DNA of 6,308 bases from an uncultured Hyphomicrobiales bacterium (GCA_903916165.1 CAIWVR010000136.1:1-6308), one strand, 5' to 3'. Counted from the stretch's first letter, positions 1 through 6,031 are shown. Numbers and translations are program-made. Notes: generated from the sequence alone by a model not told the origin.

Positions 1-502
1 CCTTGCCCGGATCGATCCCGGCATGGCGCAGCATGGCCTGTACCATTGGAACGGCACCGGAGGCGAGGCTCAAAACACCGATGCGCTTTCCGGCGAGGTC
101 CTTGACCTCCCGAAGCGGGCTCGTGGACGGCAAGACGATCTCATAGCCGCTGCCCCATTCCTGAAGATAAACGGCCTTGACGGGAAGCCGTGGCGATCGC
201 TGCTTCGCGGCAAGCAATTCCATCATCCCGACATGACCGACATCCACCGCCCCGGATGTGAGAAGCTGGATGACGGCGGCGGAACCGGCGATCGTCATGA
301 AGTCTGCGTCGATGGATAGCGCCTTGTAGAAGCCCGTCGGAATCCCCAGAAACATAAAACCCTGATCAGGCCTTGCAACCGCTGCCGCGCCCAGGAATTT
401 TATTTTCGAGGTGCCCTGAGCAGAAAGGCGGGGTATTGAAACGGCACCAGCACCGGCAAGTGCCGCAGCGCCTGTGAGAAACGTGCGTCTTTCAAGTTTC
501 AT
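1..502 (-). CDS. ABC transporter substrate-binding protein, NMT1/SsuA-like, Tat signal (N-terminal 167 residues, runs off left edge)
   Basis: Periplasmic solute-capture subunit of an ABC importer; the family takes up nitrate, sulfonates, taurine, aromatic sulfonates or thiamine-precursor-like compounds, and the ligand cannot be told here. The reading frame starts at ATG 502-500, with GGAG about 7 bases upstream, and stays open to base 1. The N-terminus is a clear twin-arginine signal (ERRTFLTGAAALAGAG, residues 4-19) with likely cleavage after LSA at about residue 28. The mature part shows the family hallmarks: a strand after cleavage (IKFLG), a 'LLTSGAVDVGHVG' segment at about residues 80-92, and 'VKDLAGKRIGV' at about 136-146, which is the typical second-lobe entry. 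Family members are about 320-350 residues, so roughly half is present. It lies 22 bases after the reductase stop on the same strand, so the two are probably cotranscribed; permease and ATPase genes would be expected beyond the left edge. Confidence 0.85.
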   Translation of the reverse strand, partial: MKLERRTFLTGAAALAGAGAVSIPRLSAQGTSKIKFLGAAAVARPDQGFMFLGIPTGFYKALSIDADFMTIAGSAAVIQLLTSGAVDVGHVGMMELLAAKQRSPRLPVKAVYLQEWGSGYEIVLPSTSPLREVKDLAGKRIGVLSLASGAVPMVQAMLRHAGIDPGK

Positions 503-524
503 GGCCGCTCTCCAGCTCGCTTGA

Positions 525-1562
525 TCATGATCCAGCTTGCACTTTATGCGTCGGCAGAAAGGCCTCCGCAAAGATTTCATTGTCGTTCATGCCCGCCTCA
601 TGCAGCCACGCGCGCGTAGCTTTGATCATTCCGGGTGGGCCACATAAGTAAGCATGACTGGCAGGAGATATCTCTACGCCGCTCAGCGCATCGACGGTCG
701 TTCCGCGTAAACCGCTCCAGCCGACACCCGCATGCATGGCAACAATAATGGCGCTGGCATGCGCAAATTGTGCGAGGCAGGCGGCAATCCGCTCCTGGTA
801 AAAGATGTTTTCACCGATGGTGACACCAAAAACCAAAGTTACACTGTCGGGAGGCGTAGGCAAACGTGTCAACGTCTCAAGCATGCTCAGCATGGGCCCG
901 ATCCCGGTGCCTCCAGCGACCATCAGCAAACTGCGATCTGGTCTGCGCAGAAAGAACCTTCCGTATGGACCAGACACCCGCATCTTGTCACCGGGGCGGG
1001 CGTGCCCGCTGAGCCAGCCGCTCATTTCGCCACCTGGGACGAGCCGAATTGCGAAAACCGCTTCTTTCTCGCCTGGAGGCATAGCAAAGGAATAGCTCCG
1101 GCTGACGTTCTGGCCGGGGACGTCAAGATGAGCATATTGGCCGGGCAGAAAATCGAAAGGCTTACCGTCATCAGCCGTAACGCGCAGTTCAAGGACGTCG
1201 GCGGCGATAGGTTCGAGCCGCGTAAGTGTCACGGAACGCGGCAAGGGTGCCTTGCCACGCCGCGCTTGCGCAAGCGGATAGTTAAATTCGATGACGCAAT
1301 CTGAACGCGGAGACATTCGGCACGCGAGCACGAAACCGCTGGAGCGCTCGGATGGAGGCAAAGCATCCGCACTGAAATCATCAAGCAGGAACTCGCCGGT
1401 CTGGCAGCTGGCCTTGCAGGTTCCGCATGCCCCTTCACGACAATCGACGAGGAGCTTGAGCCCGTGCCGGTTCGCCGCCTGGACAATGGTTTCTTCTTCC
1501 GCGCAGCGGATAGTGATGGTCTCGTGATTCGAAAACAGAAGCGTCACATCGCGCAAAGTCAC
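525..1562 (-). CDS. 2Fe-2S ferredoxin/FAD/NAD(P)H oxidoreductase, reductase component of a ring-hydroxylating oxygenase (BenC-like)
   Basis: Electron-transfer reductase of 345 residues passing electrons from NAD(P)H through FAD and a plant-type 2Fe-2S cluster to an oxygenase. Domain order is ferredoxin (about 1-95), FAD-binding (about 105-205), NAD-binding (about 210-340), as in benzoate/anthranilate dioxygenase reductases (class IB). Cluster ligands are C41, C46, C49 and C81 (CREGACGTC, then LACRM). The flavin motif is RSYSFA at 155-160, the NAD loop is AGGTGIGP at 216-223, and CGPPGM is at 308-313. Length matches BenC-type proteins. The start is GTG at 1562-1560, supported by AGAGG seven bases upstream; the next in-frame GTG is five codons later. 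It is the first gene of its visible operon. No oxygenase alpha or beta subunit is adjacent upstream, and the downstream gene is a transport protein, so the redox partner is unknown. It could also serve a monooxygenase or a carnitine/betaine-type Rieske enzyme. Confidence 0.92.
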   Translation of the reverse strand: MTLRDVTLLFSNHETITIRCAEEETIVQAANRHGLKLLVDCREGACGTCKASCQTGEFLLDDFSADALPPSERSSGFVLACRMSPRSDCVIEFNYPLAQARRGKAPLPRSVTLTRLEPIAADVLELRVTADDGKPFDFLPGQYAHLDVPGQNVSRSYSFAMPPGEKEAVFAIRLVPGGEMSGWLSGHARPGDKMRVSGPYGRFFLRRPDRSLLMVAGGTGIGPMLSMLETLTRLPTPPDSVTLVFGVTIGENIFYQERIAACLAQFAHASAIIVAMHAGVGWSGLRGTTVDALSGVEISPASHAYLCGPPGMIKATRAWLHEAGMNDNEIFAEAFLPTHKVQAGS

Positions 1563-1569
1563 GAAAAAA

Positions 1570-1574
1570 CCTCT
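1570..1574 (-). promoter_or_regulatory. Ribosome binding site fixing the GTG start of the reductase
   Basis: On the minus strand AGAGG is followed by seven bases (mostly T) and then GTG at 1562. The spacing is ideal, and no ATG in frame competes nearby, so this decides the non-ATG start. Confidence 0.6.
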
Positions 1575-1605
1575 TCCAGAGAGCGGTCGATAACACTCCG
1601 AATTT

Positions 1606-1621
1606 TTGATAATCTTGTCAA
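1606..1621. promoter_or_regulatory. Imperfect palindrome over a TTGACA box upstream of the reductase gene
   Basis: TTGATAA-TC-TTGTCAA is a 7-2-7 inverted repeat with one mismatch. Read on the minus strand its first six bases are TTGACA, a consensus -35 element, 44-59 bases before the GTG start of the reductase. No strong -10 sits 17 bases downstream; TGTTAT at 1595-1590 is the nearest candidate, with a 20-base spacer. The overlap suggests an operator where a dimeric regulator would block or assist polymerase. The regulator is not in the window. Confidence 0.35.
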
Positions 1622-2117
1622 GTTACAAAAATGAAGGCTGTTCACGAGGATCTGAACGCCCCGGAACCGGGTAGACCCCATGAAACTGAAGACGAGTTTG
1701 TCCGAGAACATCGCGGCGTTCTCTTCGTCCGTCGTTCCTGATGATGCAGCCATCATGACACGCTGGCCCATACCGTCTGAACCCGGATACGTCTGGGCGC
1801 GGGATATCCCGTTCGCCAGGGCGAAGCCCAAGCCTGTGCCCTGAAAACAAATGGATCAAGCGAGTTCTCGAGATGTTCTGTCACCCGCAGAGGGAGAAAC
1901 CAGAGTGAGGCATGGCATGTGATCCTCAAGAACCGGACGCGGCTTCAAACCTCCGACCTGCCGGGGGGACAAGAATGCCACATCAGAGATTTGAGATATG
2001 AGTTCAGCTGTCAGCCTATCAAACGGGGATCAACCATCTGACCCGTGGCGAGGTAGATTTTACCGGCACCGAGACAATTCGGGCACCGCACGAGCCACCT
2101 CAGCATGCAACCACCGC

Positions 2118-2146
2118 TTGCGAGATCATTCGAAAAAAGCTTAAAT
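2118..2146 (+). promoter_or_regulatory. Candidate sigma-70-type promoter for the amidohydrolase operon
   Basis: TTGCGA (2118-2123), a 17-base spacer, then TTAAAT (2141-2146), about 100 bases before the ATG. Each box matches the consensus at four of six positions and the spacing is ideal. This is weak evidence on its own, but it lies in the AT-rich part of the gap and leaves room for a leader. Confidence 0.25.
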
Positions 2147-2203
2147 TCTCTCCTATACCTTGAAGAGCCTGCGTTCGAATACGTGACGATTTTTTTTAAG
2201 CTT
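2137..2203. repeat. Inverted AAGCTTAA / TTAAGCTT pair in the operon leader
   Basis: AAGCTTAA at 2137-2144 is repeated inverted as TTAAGCTT at 2196-2203, separated by 51 bases. Between them lies one TTCGAA box (2174-2179); another lies just outside at 2129-2134. The second arm abuts a T8 run. It could be a pair of regulator half-sites or chance in AT-rich DNA. Confidence 0.25.
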
Positions 2204-2234
2204 GTCTGACGACGGACACTGCATTCAAACTCGT

Positions 2235-2239
2235 AGGAG
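2235..2239 (+). promoter_or_regulatory. Ribosome binding site of the amidohydrolase gene
   Basis: AGGAG followed by nine bases and ATG at 2249. A nearer ATG at 2242 is in another frame, so this site supports 2249 as the start and keeps the twin-arginine signal in the protein. Confidence 0.6.
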
Positions 2240-2248
2240 TCATGTGGG

Positions 2249-3706
2249 ATGGCCAAGAACCAGAACGGAAGCTTCGAAGCGCAGGGCGATAGCGGGCCCG
2301 ACCGCCGCAGCGTGCTCCTCGCTTCACTTTTGGCAGGTGCGGCAAGTATAGCCGCCACGTCGTCTGAAGCTGCCCCAGCTTTTCTTGACATAAAAAAACT
2401 GGAGAAAGCGCGACGCTATCTGATCAGGAACGCCATTATTTTGTCGGTTGATCCAGATGTTGGTGATTTTGCAAAAGCAGACATGCTTGTCGAGAATGGA
2501 AAGATCAGGGCGATTGCGCCATCGCTTTCTGTCAGTGCCGAGACGCTTGTTGTCGATGGCACAAACCGCATTTTGATTCCAGGCTTTGTCGATACGCACA
2601 GCCATTCTTATCAAGGCCTGCTGCGTGGCCTGTTGCCCAATGGTGTGGTCATGCCCGACTATGATCGGGACATTCAGAAGACTATTACACCCCACTATAC
2701 GGCGGAGGATGCCTATCAGGGTGTGTTGATCACGGCTCTCGGATTTGTCGATCTGGGAACGACGACCATGATTGATATTTCGCAAGTGGCGCATACTCGA
2801 GATCATGTTGAAGCCAATATTCAAGCGTTGCGAGATTCCGGCATGCGCTCAGTCTTTGCCATGTCGCGTGGTATCGGGCCAGGCTCGCAATATCCTGACG
2901 GAATGAAATATCTCCTGCCGCAGCATTTTTCATCGCAGGACCAACTCCTCACTCCGGCGCTTTCAGTCTCTGTCGAGAAAGAGTCCTTTCTCTCGGCGCG
3001 GCAATATGGTTTGCGCGCAGTTCTGCACATAAGGGTCAATTCGGCACCTCTTGTCGCACTCTCCCAAGCGGGCGTTCTGCGGGAGGGAGACCTTTTTGTT
3101 CACTGCGCGCATCTCAATAAGGATGCCTGGAAAATTATCATCGACACAGGCGGGCGCACCTCTCATTCGCCCGTGGTGGAAATGTCAATGGGTCATGGTT
3201 ATCCTGCCATTCAGGATGCCCTGGACGCCGGTGCACGGCCGAGCTTGAGCTGTGATCATGCTGCGACCGTCGGCATGGACATGTTCGGGATGATGCGCGC
3301 CGCTTTCGACATCCAGCGACTGGCAATCCAGCAGCGGCAGAGGAGCGGCGAAAAGGATACGCAGAAGCTTTTGACCTGTCGGGAAGTGTTGCAATTCGCC
3401 ACTTTGAATGGCGCGCGGGCGGCAGGCCTTGATCACAAGATCGGATCTCTCACGCCGGGCAAGGAGGCGGACTTCCTCATGCTGCGAGCGGACGATCTCA
3501 GCATCTGGCCGTTGAACAATGCCTATGCCGCAGCTGTCAATCTCATGTCGGCAGGACATATCGAAGGTGTCTTCGTGGCAGGCAAGGTCAAAAAATGGCA
3601 GGGGCGTCTCCTCGGCGTCGACAAGAACAAAGTTTTAAGAGAGGTCGCGCGTTCACGCGACAATGTTCTCCAGAAAGCGCAATTCTCCATCGGTCTGACA
3701 GCTTAA
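2249..3706 (+). CDS. Tat-signal amidohydrolase, TRZ/ATZ (chlorohydrolase/deaminase) type, with altered active-site motif
   Basis: Metal-dependent hydrolase of 485 residues in the amidohydrolase superfamily; relatives deaminate or dechlorinate heterocycles. The substrate here is unknown. Residues 18-44 look like a twin-arginine signal (DRRSVLL, then an alanine-rich stretch ending EAAPAF), so the enzyme is probably periplasmic, whereas most of this family is cytoplasmic. Metal motif THSH gives H117 and H119, after the typical PGFVDTHSH entry. Likely further ligands are H260 (VLHIRV), H285 (VHCAH) and D336 (SCDHAAT). The C-terminal end carries the usual ATLNGARAAGLD and GSLTPGKEADF signature at about 384-408. 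Odd points: the glutamate of the usual HxxE motif is replaced by V263, and the stretch between H260 and H285 is shorter than usual. It is first in a three-gene operon, 18 bases before the next gene. Superfamily is sure; activity is not. Confidence 0.9.
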   Translation: MAKNQNGSFEAQGDSGPDRRSVLLASLLAGAASIAATSSEAAPAFLDIKKLEKARRYLIRNAIILSVDPDVGDFAKADMLVENGKIRAIAPSLSVSAETLVVDGTNRILIPGFVDTHSHSYQGLLRGLLPNGVVMPDYDRDIQKTITPHYTAEDAYQGVLITALGFVDLGTTTMIDISQVAHTRDHVEANIQALRDSGMRSVFAMSRGIGPGSQYPDGMKYLLPQHFSSQDQLLTPALSVSVEKESFLSARQYGLRAVLHIRVNSAPLVALSQAGVLREGDLFVHCAHLNKDAWKIIIDTGGRTSHSPVVEMSMGHGYPAIQDALDAGARPSLSCDHAATVGMDMFGMMRAAFDIQRLAIQQRQRSGEKDTQKLLTCREVLQFATLNGARAAGLDHKIGSLTPGKEADFLMLRADDLSIWPLNNAYAAAVNLMSAGHIEGVFVAGKVKKWQGRLLGVDKNKVLREVARSRDNVLQKAQFSIGLTA

Positions 3707-3724
3707 ACGAAAAAGGAAAATAAC

Positions 3725-4459
3725 ATGCATTATACAATGTGGCGCGGTGTAGTTGGACTTGTAAAACCCACGCGCCGTCCCGGTTCTCTAGAAGAGCTTA
3801 TTCGTATGCTTCCGCAGGGTATCGGGATTGTTCCGTTGCTGCTCAATGTGCGTGAGGGCAGCCATGACGAGTTTTCTTCTGCCATTCCCTTTTATGAAAA
3901 ATATGTCGCAGAATTGGCCGAGCAGGGGATGGACATGATTCATCCCGGTGGCACGCCGGCCTTCATGATGCTCGGTTATGACGGAGAGCGCCGCACGACC
4001 GATAATTGGTCCGAAAAGTACAAGACCCCGGTTTTCACGGCAGGGCAAAATCACGTCTGCGCGCTGCGTTCAATGGGGATCAAATCATTTATTGGTGCCA
4101 GCTATTCGAAACTTCAAAATCAGATTGTCACCAAATATATGACGGAAGCCGGTTTTCAGGTGAAATCCATGGAACCAATTGACGTACCGTTTCACCAGGC
4201 GGGACAAATCTCTCCAGAAGAATGTTACGCACATGTCAAAAAACTTTTCGTGGACGCAGGCGGCGCTGACGGCATTTACATTCAGGGCGGTGCCTGGCGC
4301 ACGGAAGGTATTGTCGAGATGCTGGAGAAAGATCTTCAGGTGCCCGTTGTCCATGCGAATGTGGCCCAGGCTTGGGAGATTATGAAGCGGCTTCGGGTGC
4401 ATGAGCCCAAGCAGGGTCTTGGCACGTTGCTGCGCGAACTTCCTGCCATGATCGAATAG
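3725..4459 (+). CDS. Asp/Glu racemase superfamily protein, maleate cis-trans isomerase / arylmalonate decarboxylase-like, without the catalytic cysteines
   Basis: A 244-residue cytoplasmic protein (no signal peptide). Members isomerise maleate, racemise Asp/Glu or hydantoins, or decarboxylate aryl-malonates, using one or two cysteines at pseudo-symmetric sites. Length and layout fit the maleate isomerase/arylmalonate decarboxylase branch: first-site segment MIHPGGTPAFMM (71-82), the 'TPVFTAGQNHVCALRSMGIK' helix-strand region (101-120) followed by GASYS (124-128), second-site segment GIYIQGGAW (183-191), and PVVHANVAQAWEIM (207-220). By alignment from memory, the first cysteine position is Gly/Thr here and the second is Gln/Gly. 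The only cysteines, C112 and C167, lie outside these motifs. AAGGA sits seven bases before ATG 3725. It is the middle gene between an exported amidohydrolase and a TctC receptor. It may be a decarboxylase, isomerase or lyase with altered chemistry, or a non-catalytic binding protein. Confidence 0.82.
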   Translation: MHYTMWRGVVGLVKPTRRPGSLEELIRMLPQGIGIVPLLLNVREGSHDEFSSAIPFYEKYVAELAEQGMDMIHPGGTPAFMMLGYDGERRTTDNWSEKYKTPVFTAGQNHVCALRSMGIKSFIGASYSKLQNQIVTKYMTEAGFQVKSMEPIDVPFHQAGQISPEECYAHVKKLFVDAGGADGIYIQGGAWRTEGIVEMLEKDLQVPVVHANVAQAWEIMKRLRVHEPKQGLGTLLRELPAMIE

Positions 4460-4467
4460 GTTTTGCC

Positions 4468-5484
4468 ATGAAAAATGTCATCATACCTTTGCTGCTTCTT
4501 GTTTCCGGGATCAACCCGTTGCTTGCCCAGGAATCGCAAGGCAAAAGCCTCAACCTCTTTGTCGGAACGACAAGTGGCGGCGGGTATGATGTCTATGCTC
4601 GTGTACTTGCGCATCACTGGGGACGGTATCTTCCGGGACGTCCGCCGGTTGTGGTGAAGAATATGCCAGGTGCGGGCGGTTTAACCTTGGCCAATTATAT
4701 TTATAATCAGGCGCTGCGCGATGGATCTGAGATCGCGACCATGCAAAGCGGCGTGATCTTCGAAAAACTTTATCACACGCTTTCGCCCAATGGAGCCAAT
4801 GCGCGCTTCGAGGCGCAAAAATTTGGTTGGATAGGAAGCGCGCTGCGTTCGACCTATGTAACCATCACATGGCACGGTTCGGCGGTGAAGACGCTGGAGG
4901 ATGCAAGGCACACGGACGCTGTTCTCGGGGCGTCCACCACAAGTTCTGATAATTTTCTTCTGGCGGTCCTCGGCAACAAATTGCTCGGAACGAAATTCCG
5001 GATCGTTCACGGCTATCAGGGCTCAAATGCAACTGACCTCGCCATCGAGCGAGGCGAAATAAACGGGGCTGCCGGAAAGGACTGGACCACACTGACAACG
5101 TCGCGGCCCGATTGGCTGAGGGACAGGAAAGTCAATATTATCGTTCAGATGGGAATGCAGAAACATCCCGCAATCCCGGATGTCCCCTCAGCTTTGGAGC
5201 TTGCAGCCAATGATGAGGACCGCGCCATGATGGAATTGGTTTTTGCCAAGTTTAACCTGTCGCGTCCATTCCTTGGGCCACCGAATATGACTACAAAAGT
5301 CTTGCAGGATTTACGGGACAGTTTTGTCTCTGTCCTGAAAGATGAGGAGTTTTTGCAGGAGGCAAGAAAAACCGGCATGGAAATTGATCCCGTGTTCGGG
5401 GACGAGGCTGAAAAACTGGTGAACCGATTGCTGCAGACGCCAGAAGTGCAGGCGCAAAAGATGAGAGATCTGCTCAAGCCGTGA
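4468..5484 (+). CDS. Tripartite tricarboxylate transporter receptor (TctC/Bug family) periplasmic binding protein
   Basis: Periplasmic receptor of 338 residues for a carboxylate or related small solute. A Sec signal peptide covers residues 1-20 (MKNVIIPLLLLVSG, then LLA before QES), with no lipobox cysteine, so it is soluble. The family core is clear: 'VGTTSGGGYDVYARVLAHH' (32-50), 'PVVVKNMPGAGGLTLANYIY' (60-79), the YQGSNATDLAIERGEINGA stretch (183-201), where Bug proteins read the second ligand contact, and HPAIPDVPSALE (233-244). Length is normal to slightly long for the family (about 300-330). It starts eight bases after the preceding stop with only a weak TAGG before the ATG, so translation may be coupled. 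No TctA or TctB membrane subunit follows; the operon ends here. In Bug-rich genomes such orphan receptors are common and share a distant transporter or act as sensors. Ligand unknown, perhaps the substrate or product of the two enzymes upstream. Confidence 0.92.
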   Translation: MKNVIIPLLLLVSGINPLLAQESQGKSLNLFVGTTSGGGYDVYARVLAHHWGRYLPGRPPVVVKNMPGAGGLTLANYIYNQALRDGSEIATMQSGVIFEKLYHTLSPNGANARFEAQKFGWIGSALRSTYVTITWHGSAVKTLEDARHTDAVLGASTTSSDNFLLAVLGNKLLGTKFRIVHGYQGSNATDLAIERGEINGAAGKDWTTLTTSRPDWLRDRKVNIIVQMGMQKHPAIPDVPSALELAANDEDRAMMELVFAKFNLSRPFLGPPNMTTKVLQDLRDSFVSVLKDEEFLQEARKTGMEIDPVFGDEAEKLVNRLLQTPEVQAQKMRDLLKP

Positions 5485-5501
5485 TCTTTTTGAGATTTTT
5501 T
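5473..5501 (+). terminator. Weak intrinsic-terminator-like hairpin at the end of the three-gene operon
   Basis: CTCAA (5473-5477) can pair with TTGAG (5490-5494), directly followed by A and six T (5496-5501), overlapping the stop codon of the TctC gene. An alternative stem pairs AGATC (5466-5470) with GATCT (5483-5487) before TTTT. Both stems are short and AT-rich, so termination may be inefficient or Rho-dependent. Confidence 0.3.
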
Positions 5502-5674
5502 CCAGAACAATTGCGATTTATCTTCGCACATGAAGTTACATTTGTTGAATGTGATGGGCTTCGAGGGGGCTGGGCTCGTCTCCATCGGCCGGACACTTGT
5601 GGGGGAAGTGAGGCTGCGAAGCATGGCGGCCGGGAAGTTTGTATCTGGCCCGATTACGTAGCGGCAGGTTTTTG

Positions 5675-5722
5675 CCCGCCTTGGGCGGGGTGACCGCTGA
5701 CGGGTGGCACAGGTCACCCCGC
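5675..5722. repeat. Two overlapping, mutually exclusive inverted repeats
   Basis: GCGGGGTGACC (5685-5695) and GGTCACCCCGC (5712-5722) form a perfect 11-base inverted repeat around a 16-base loop. The left arm also takes part in a second tight hairpin: CCCGCC (5675-5680) pairs with GGCGGG (5684-5689) around TTG. As RNA, only one of the two can form at a time. No T-run follows on the plus strand, so it is not a normal intrinsic terminator in that direction. Confidence 0.6.
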
Positions 5723-5963
5723 GCCCGATGCCAGCTGTCGCCTGCATGGCTGTTCCCGCGCGTGCAAGCCGAACCGGCGCCGCGGTCGCCATATATCCGC
5801 TGTTCATGGGCAGCCAAGACGGATCGGTCCTGTGGCCCTCGATCGCAATCGGGTTCTCGATGCCAGGTCATCTGCGGGATGCGAGGGCAGCATCACCGGA
5901 AATGATGTGTGGATAAGCAACATCAGGGCGCACTCAACACTCCCGGACGGTTTGGATCGATCA

Positions 5964-6021
5964 TGCGGCAAGGTCGACCCGCCCCGGCGGGGTAGGCCCT
6001 CAGGCCGGGCCTCATGCCGCA
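5964..6021. repeat. Branched inverted-repeat structure (outer stem enclosing two hairpins)
   Basis: TGCGGCA (5964-5970) pairs with TGCCGCA (6015-6021). Inside lie two perfect 6-base hairpins: CCCGCC/GGCGGG (5978-5983 with 5986-5991) and AGGCCC/GGGCCT (5994-5999 with 6007-6012). Together they would fold as a three-way junction in RNA or single-stranded DNA. It is 55-112 bases downstream of the minus-strand autotransporter stop, so it could lie in that mRNA's 3' end. Confidence 0.5.
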
Positions 6022-6031
6022 GACAGAGTCA

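Larger units (their letters stand above)
1559..1831 (-). other. Doubtful 90-codon frame overlapping the reductase start by GTGA
   Basis: A frame from TTG 1831 to TGA 1561-1559 ends with its stop inside the GTGA that begins the reductase, the geometry of translational coupling. Codons down to about base 1640 have a GC-rich third position that resembles coding DNA, while the last 20 or so codons run through AT-rich promoter-like sequence. The predicted peptide is not recognised. There is no ATG at its head (an in-frame TGA lies just upstream near 1860) and no good ribosome binding site. It may be the tail of a decayed gene or simply chance; I would not annotate it as a gene without homology support. 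Confidence 0.2.
1563..2248. other. Divergent intergenic region, no convincing gene
   Basis: A 686-base gap separates the leftward reductase operon from the rightward amidohydrolase operon. The reductase end is AT-rich with a palindrome at 1606-1621. The middle (about 1640-1980) is GC-rich with short overlapping frames on both strands, none recognised. The amidohydrolase end (about 2130-2240) is AT-rich again, with two TTCGAA boxes (2129-2134 and 2174-2179), a T8 run at 2190-2197, and an AAGCTTAA/TTAAGCTT pair. A regulator gene would commonly sit in such a gap, but no helix-turn-helix protein is readable in any frame. The GC-rich middle may be the remains of a lost gene. Confidence 0.6.

Noticed and set aside
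23..319. 98-codon plus-strand frame at the left edge
   Set aside because: It is antisense to the substrate-binding protein, whose Tat signal and family motifs are clear on the minus strand.
732..1304. 190-codon plus-strand frame
   Set aside because: It lies wholly antisense to the well-supported reductase gene, and its translation is an arginine/histidine-rich shadow with no family features.
1606..1621. FNR/CRP-type box reading of the palindrome
   Set aside because: It starts TTGAT, but the FNR consensus needs TTGAT-N4-ATCAA; here the spacing is six bases and the right arm is GTCAA.
1931..2080. Possible insertion-sequence end or remnant in the divergent gap
   Set aside because: The stretch looked IS-like at first, but no paired terminal inverted repeat, target-site duplication or transposase fragment could be found on either side of the operon.
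2011..2391. 126-codon minus-strand frame with a CPNCLGAG zinc-finger-like piece near its end
   Set aside because: Half of it is antisense to the amidohydrolase N-terminus. A single CxxCxGxG is not enough to call a DnaJ-type zinc domain, and no second motif follows.
5671..5695. Intrinsic terminator from the GCCCGCC hairpin with its neighbouring T5 run
   Set aside because: The T-run precedes the stem on the plus strand and is an A-run on the minus strand, so neither orientation gives a stem followed by U's.
5145..5807. 220-codon minus-strand frame
   Set aside because: Its C-terminal half is antisense to the TctC gene and the rest crosses the hairpin-rich spacer. The peptide is serine/arginine-rich, of low complexity, and unrecognised.
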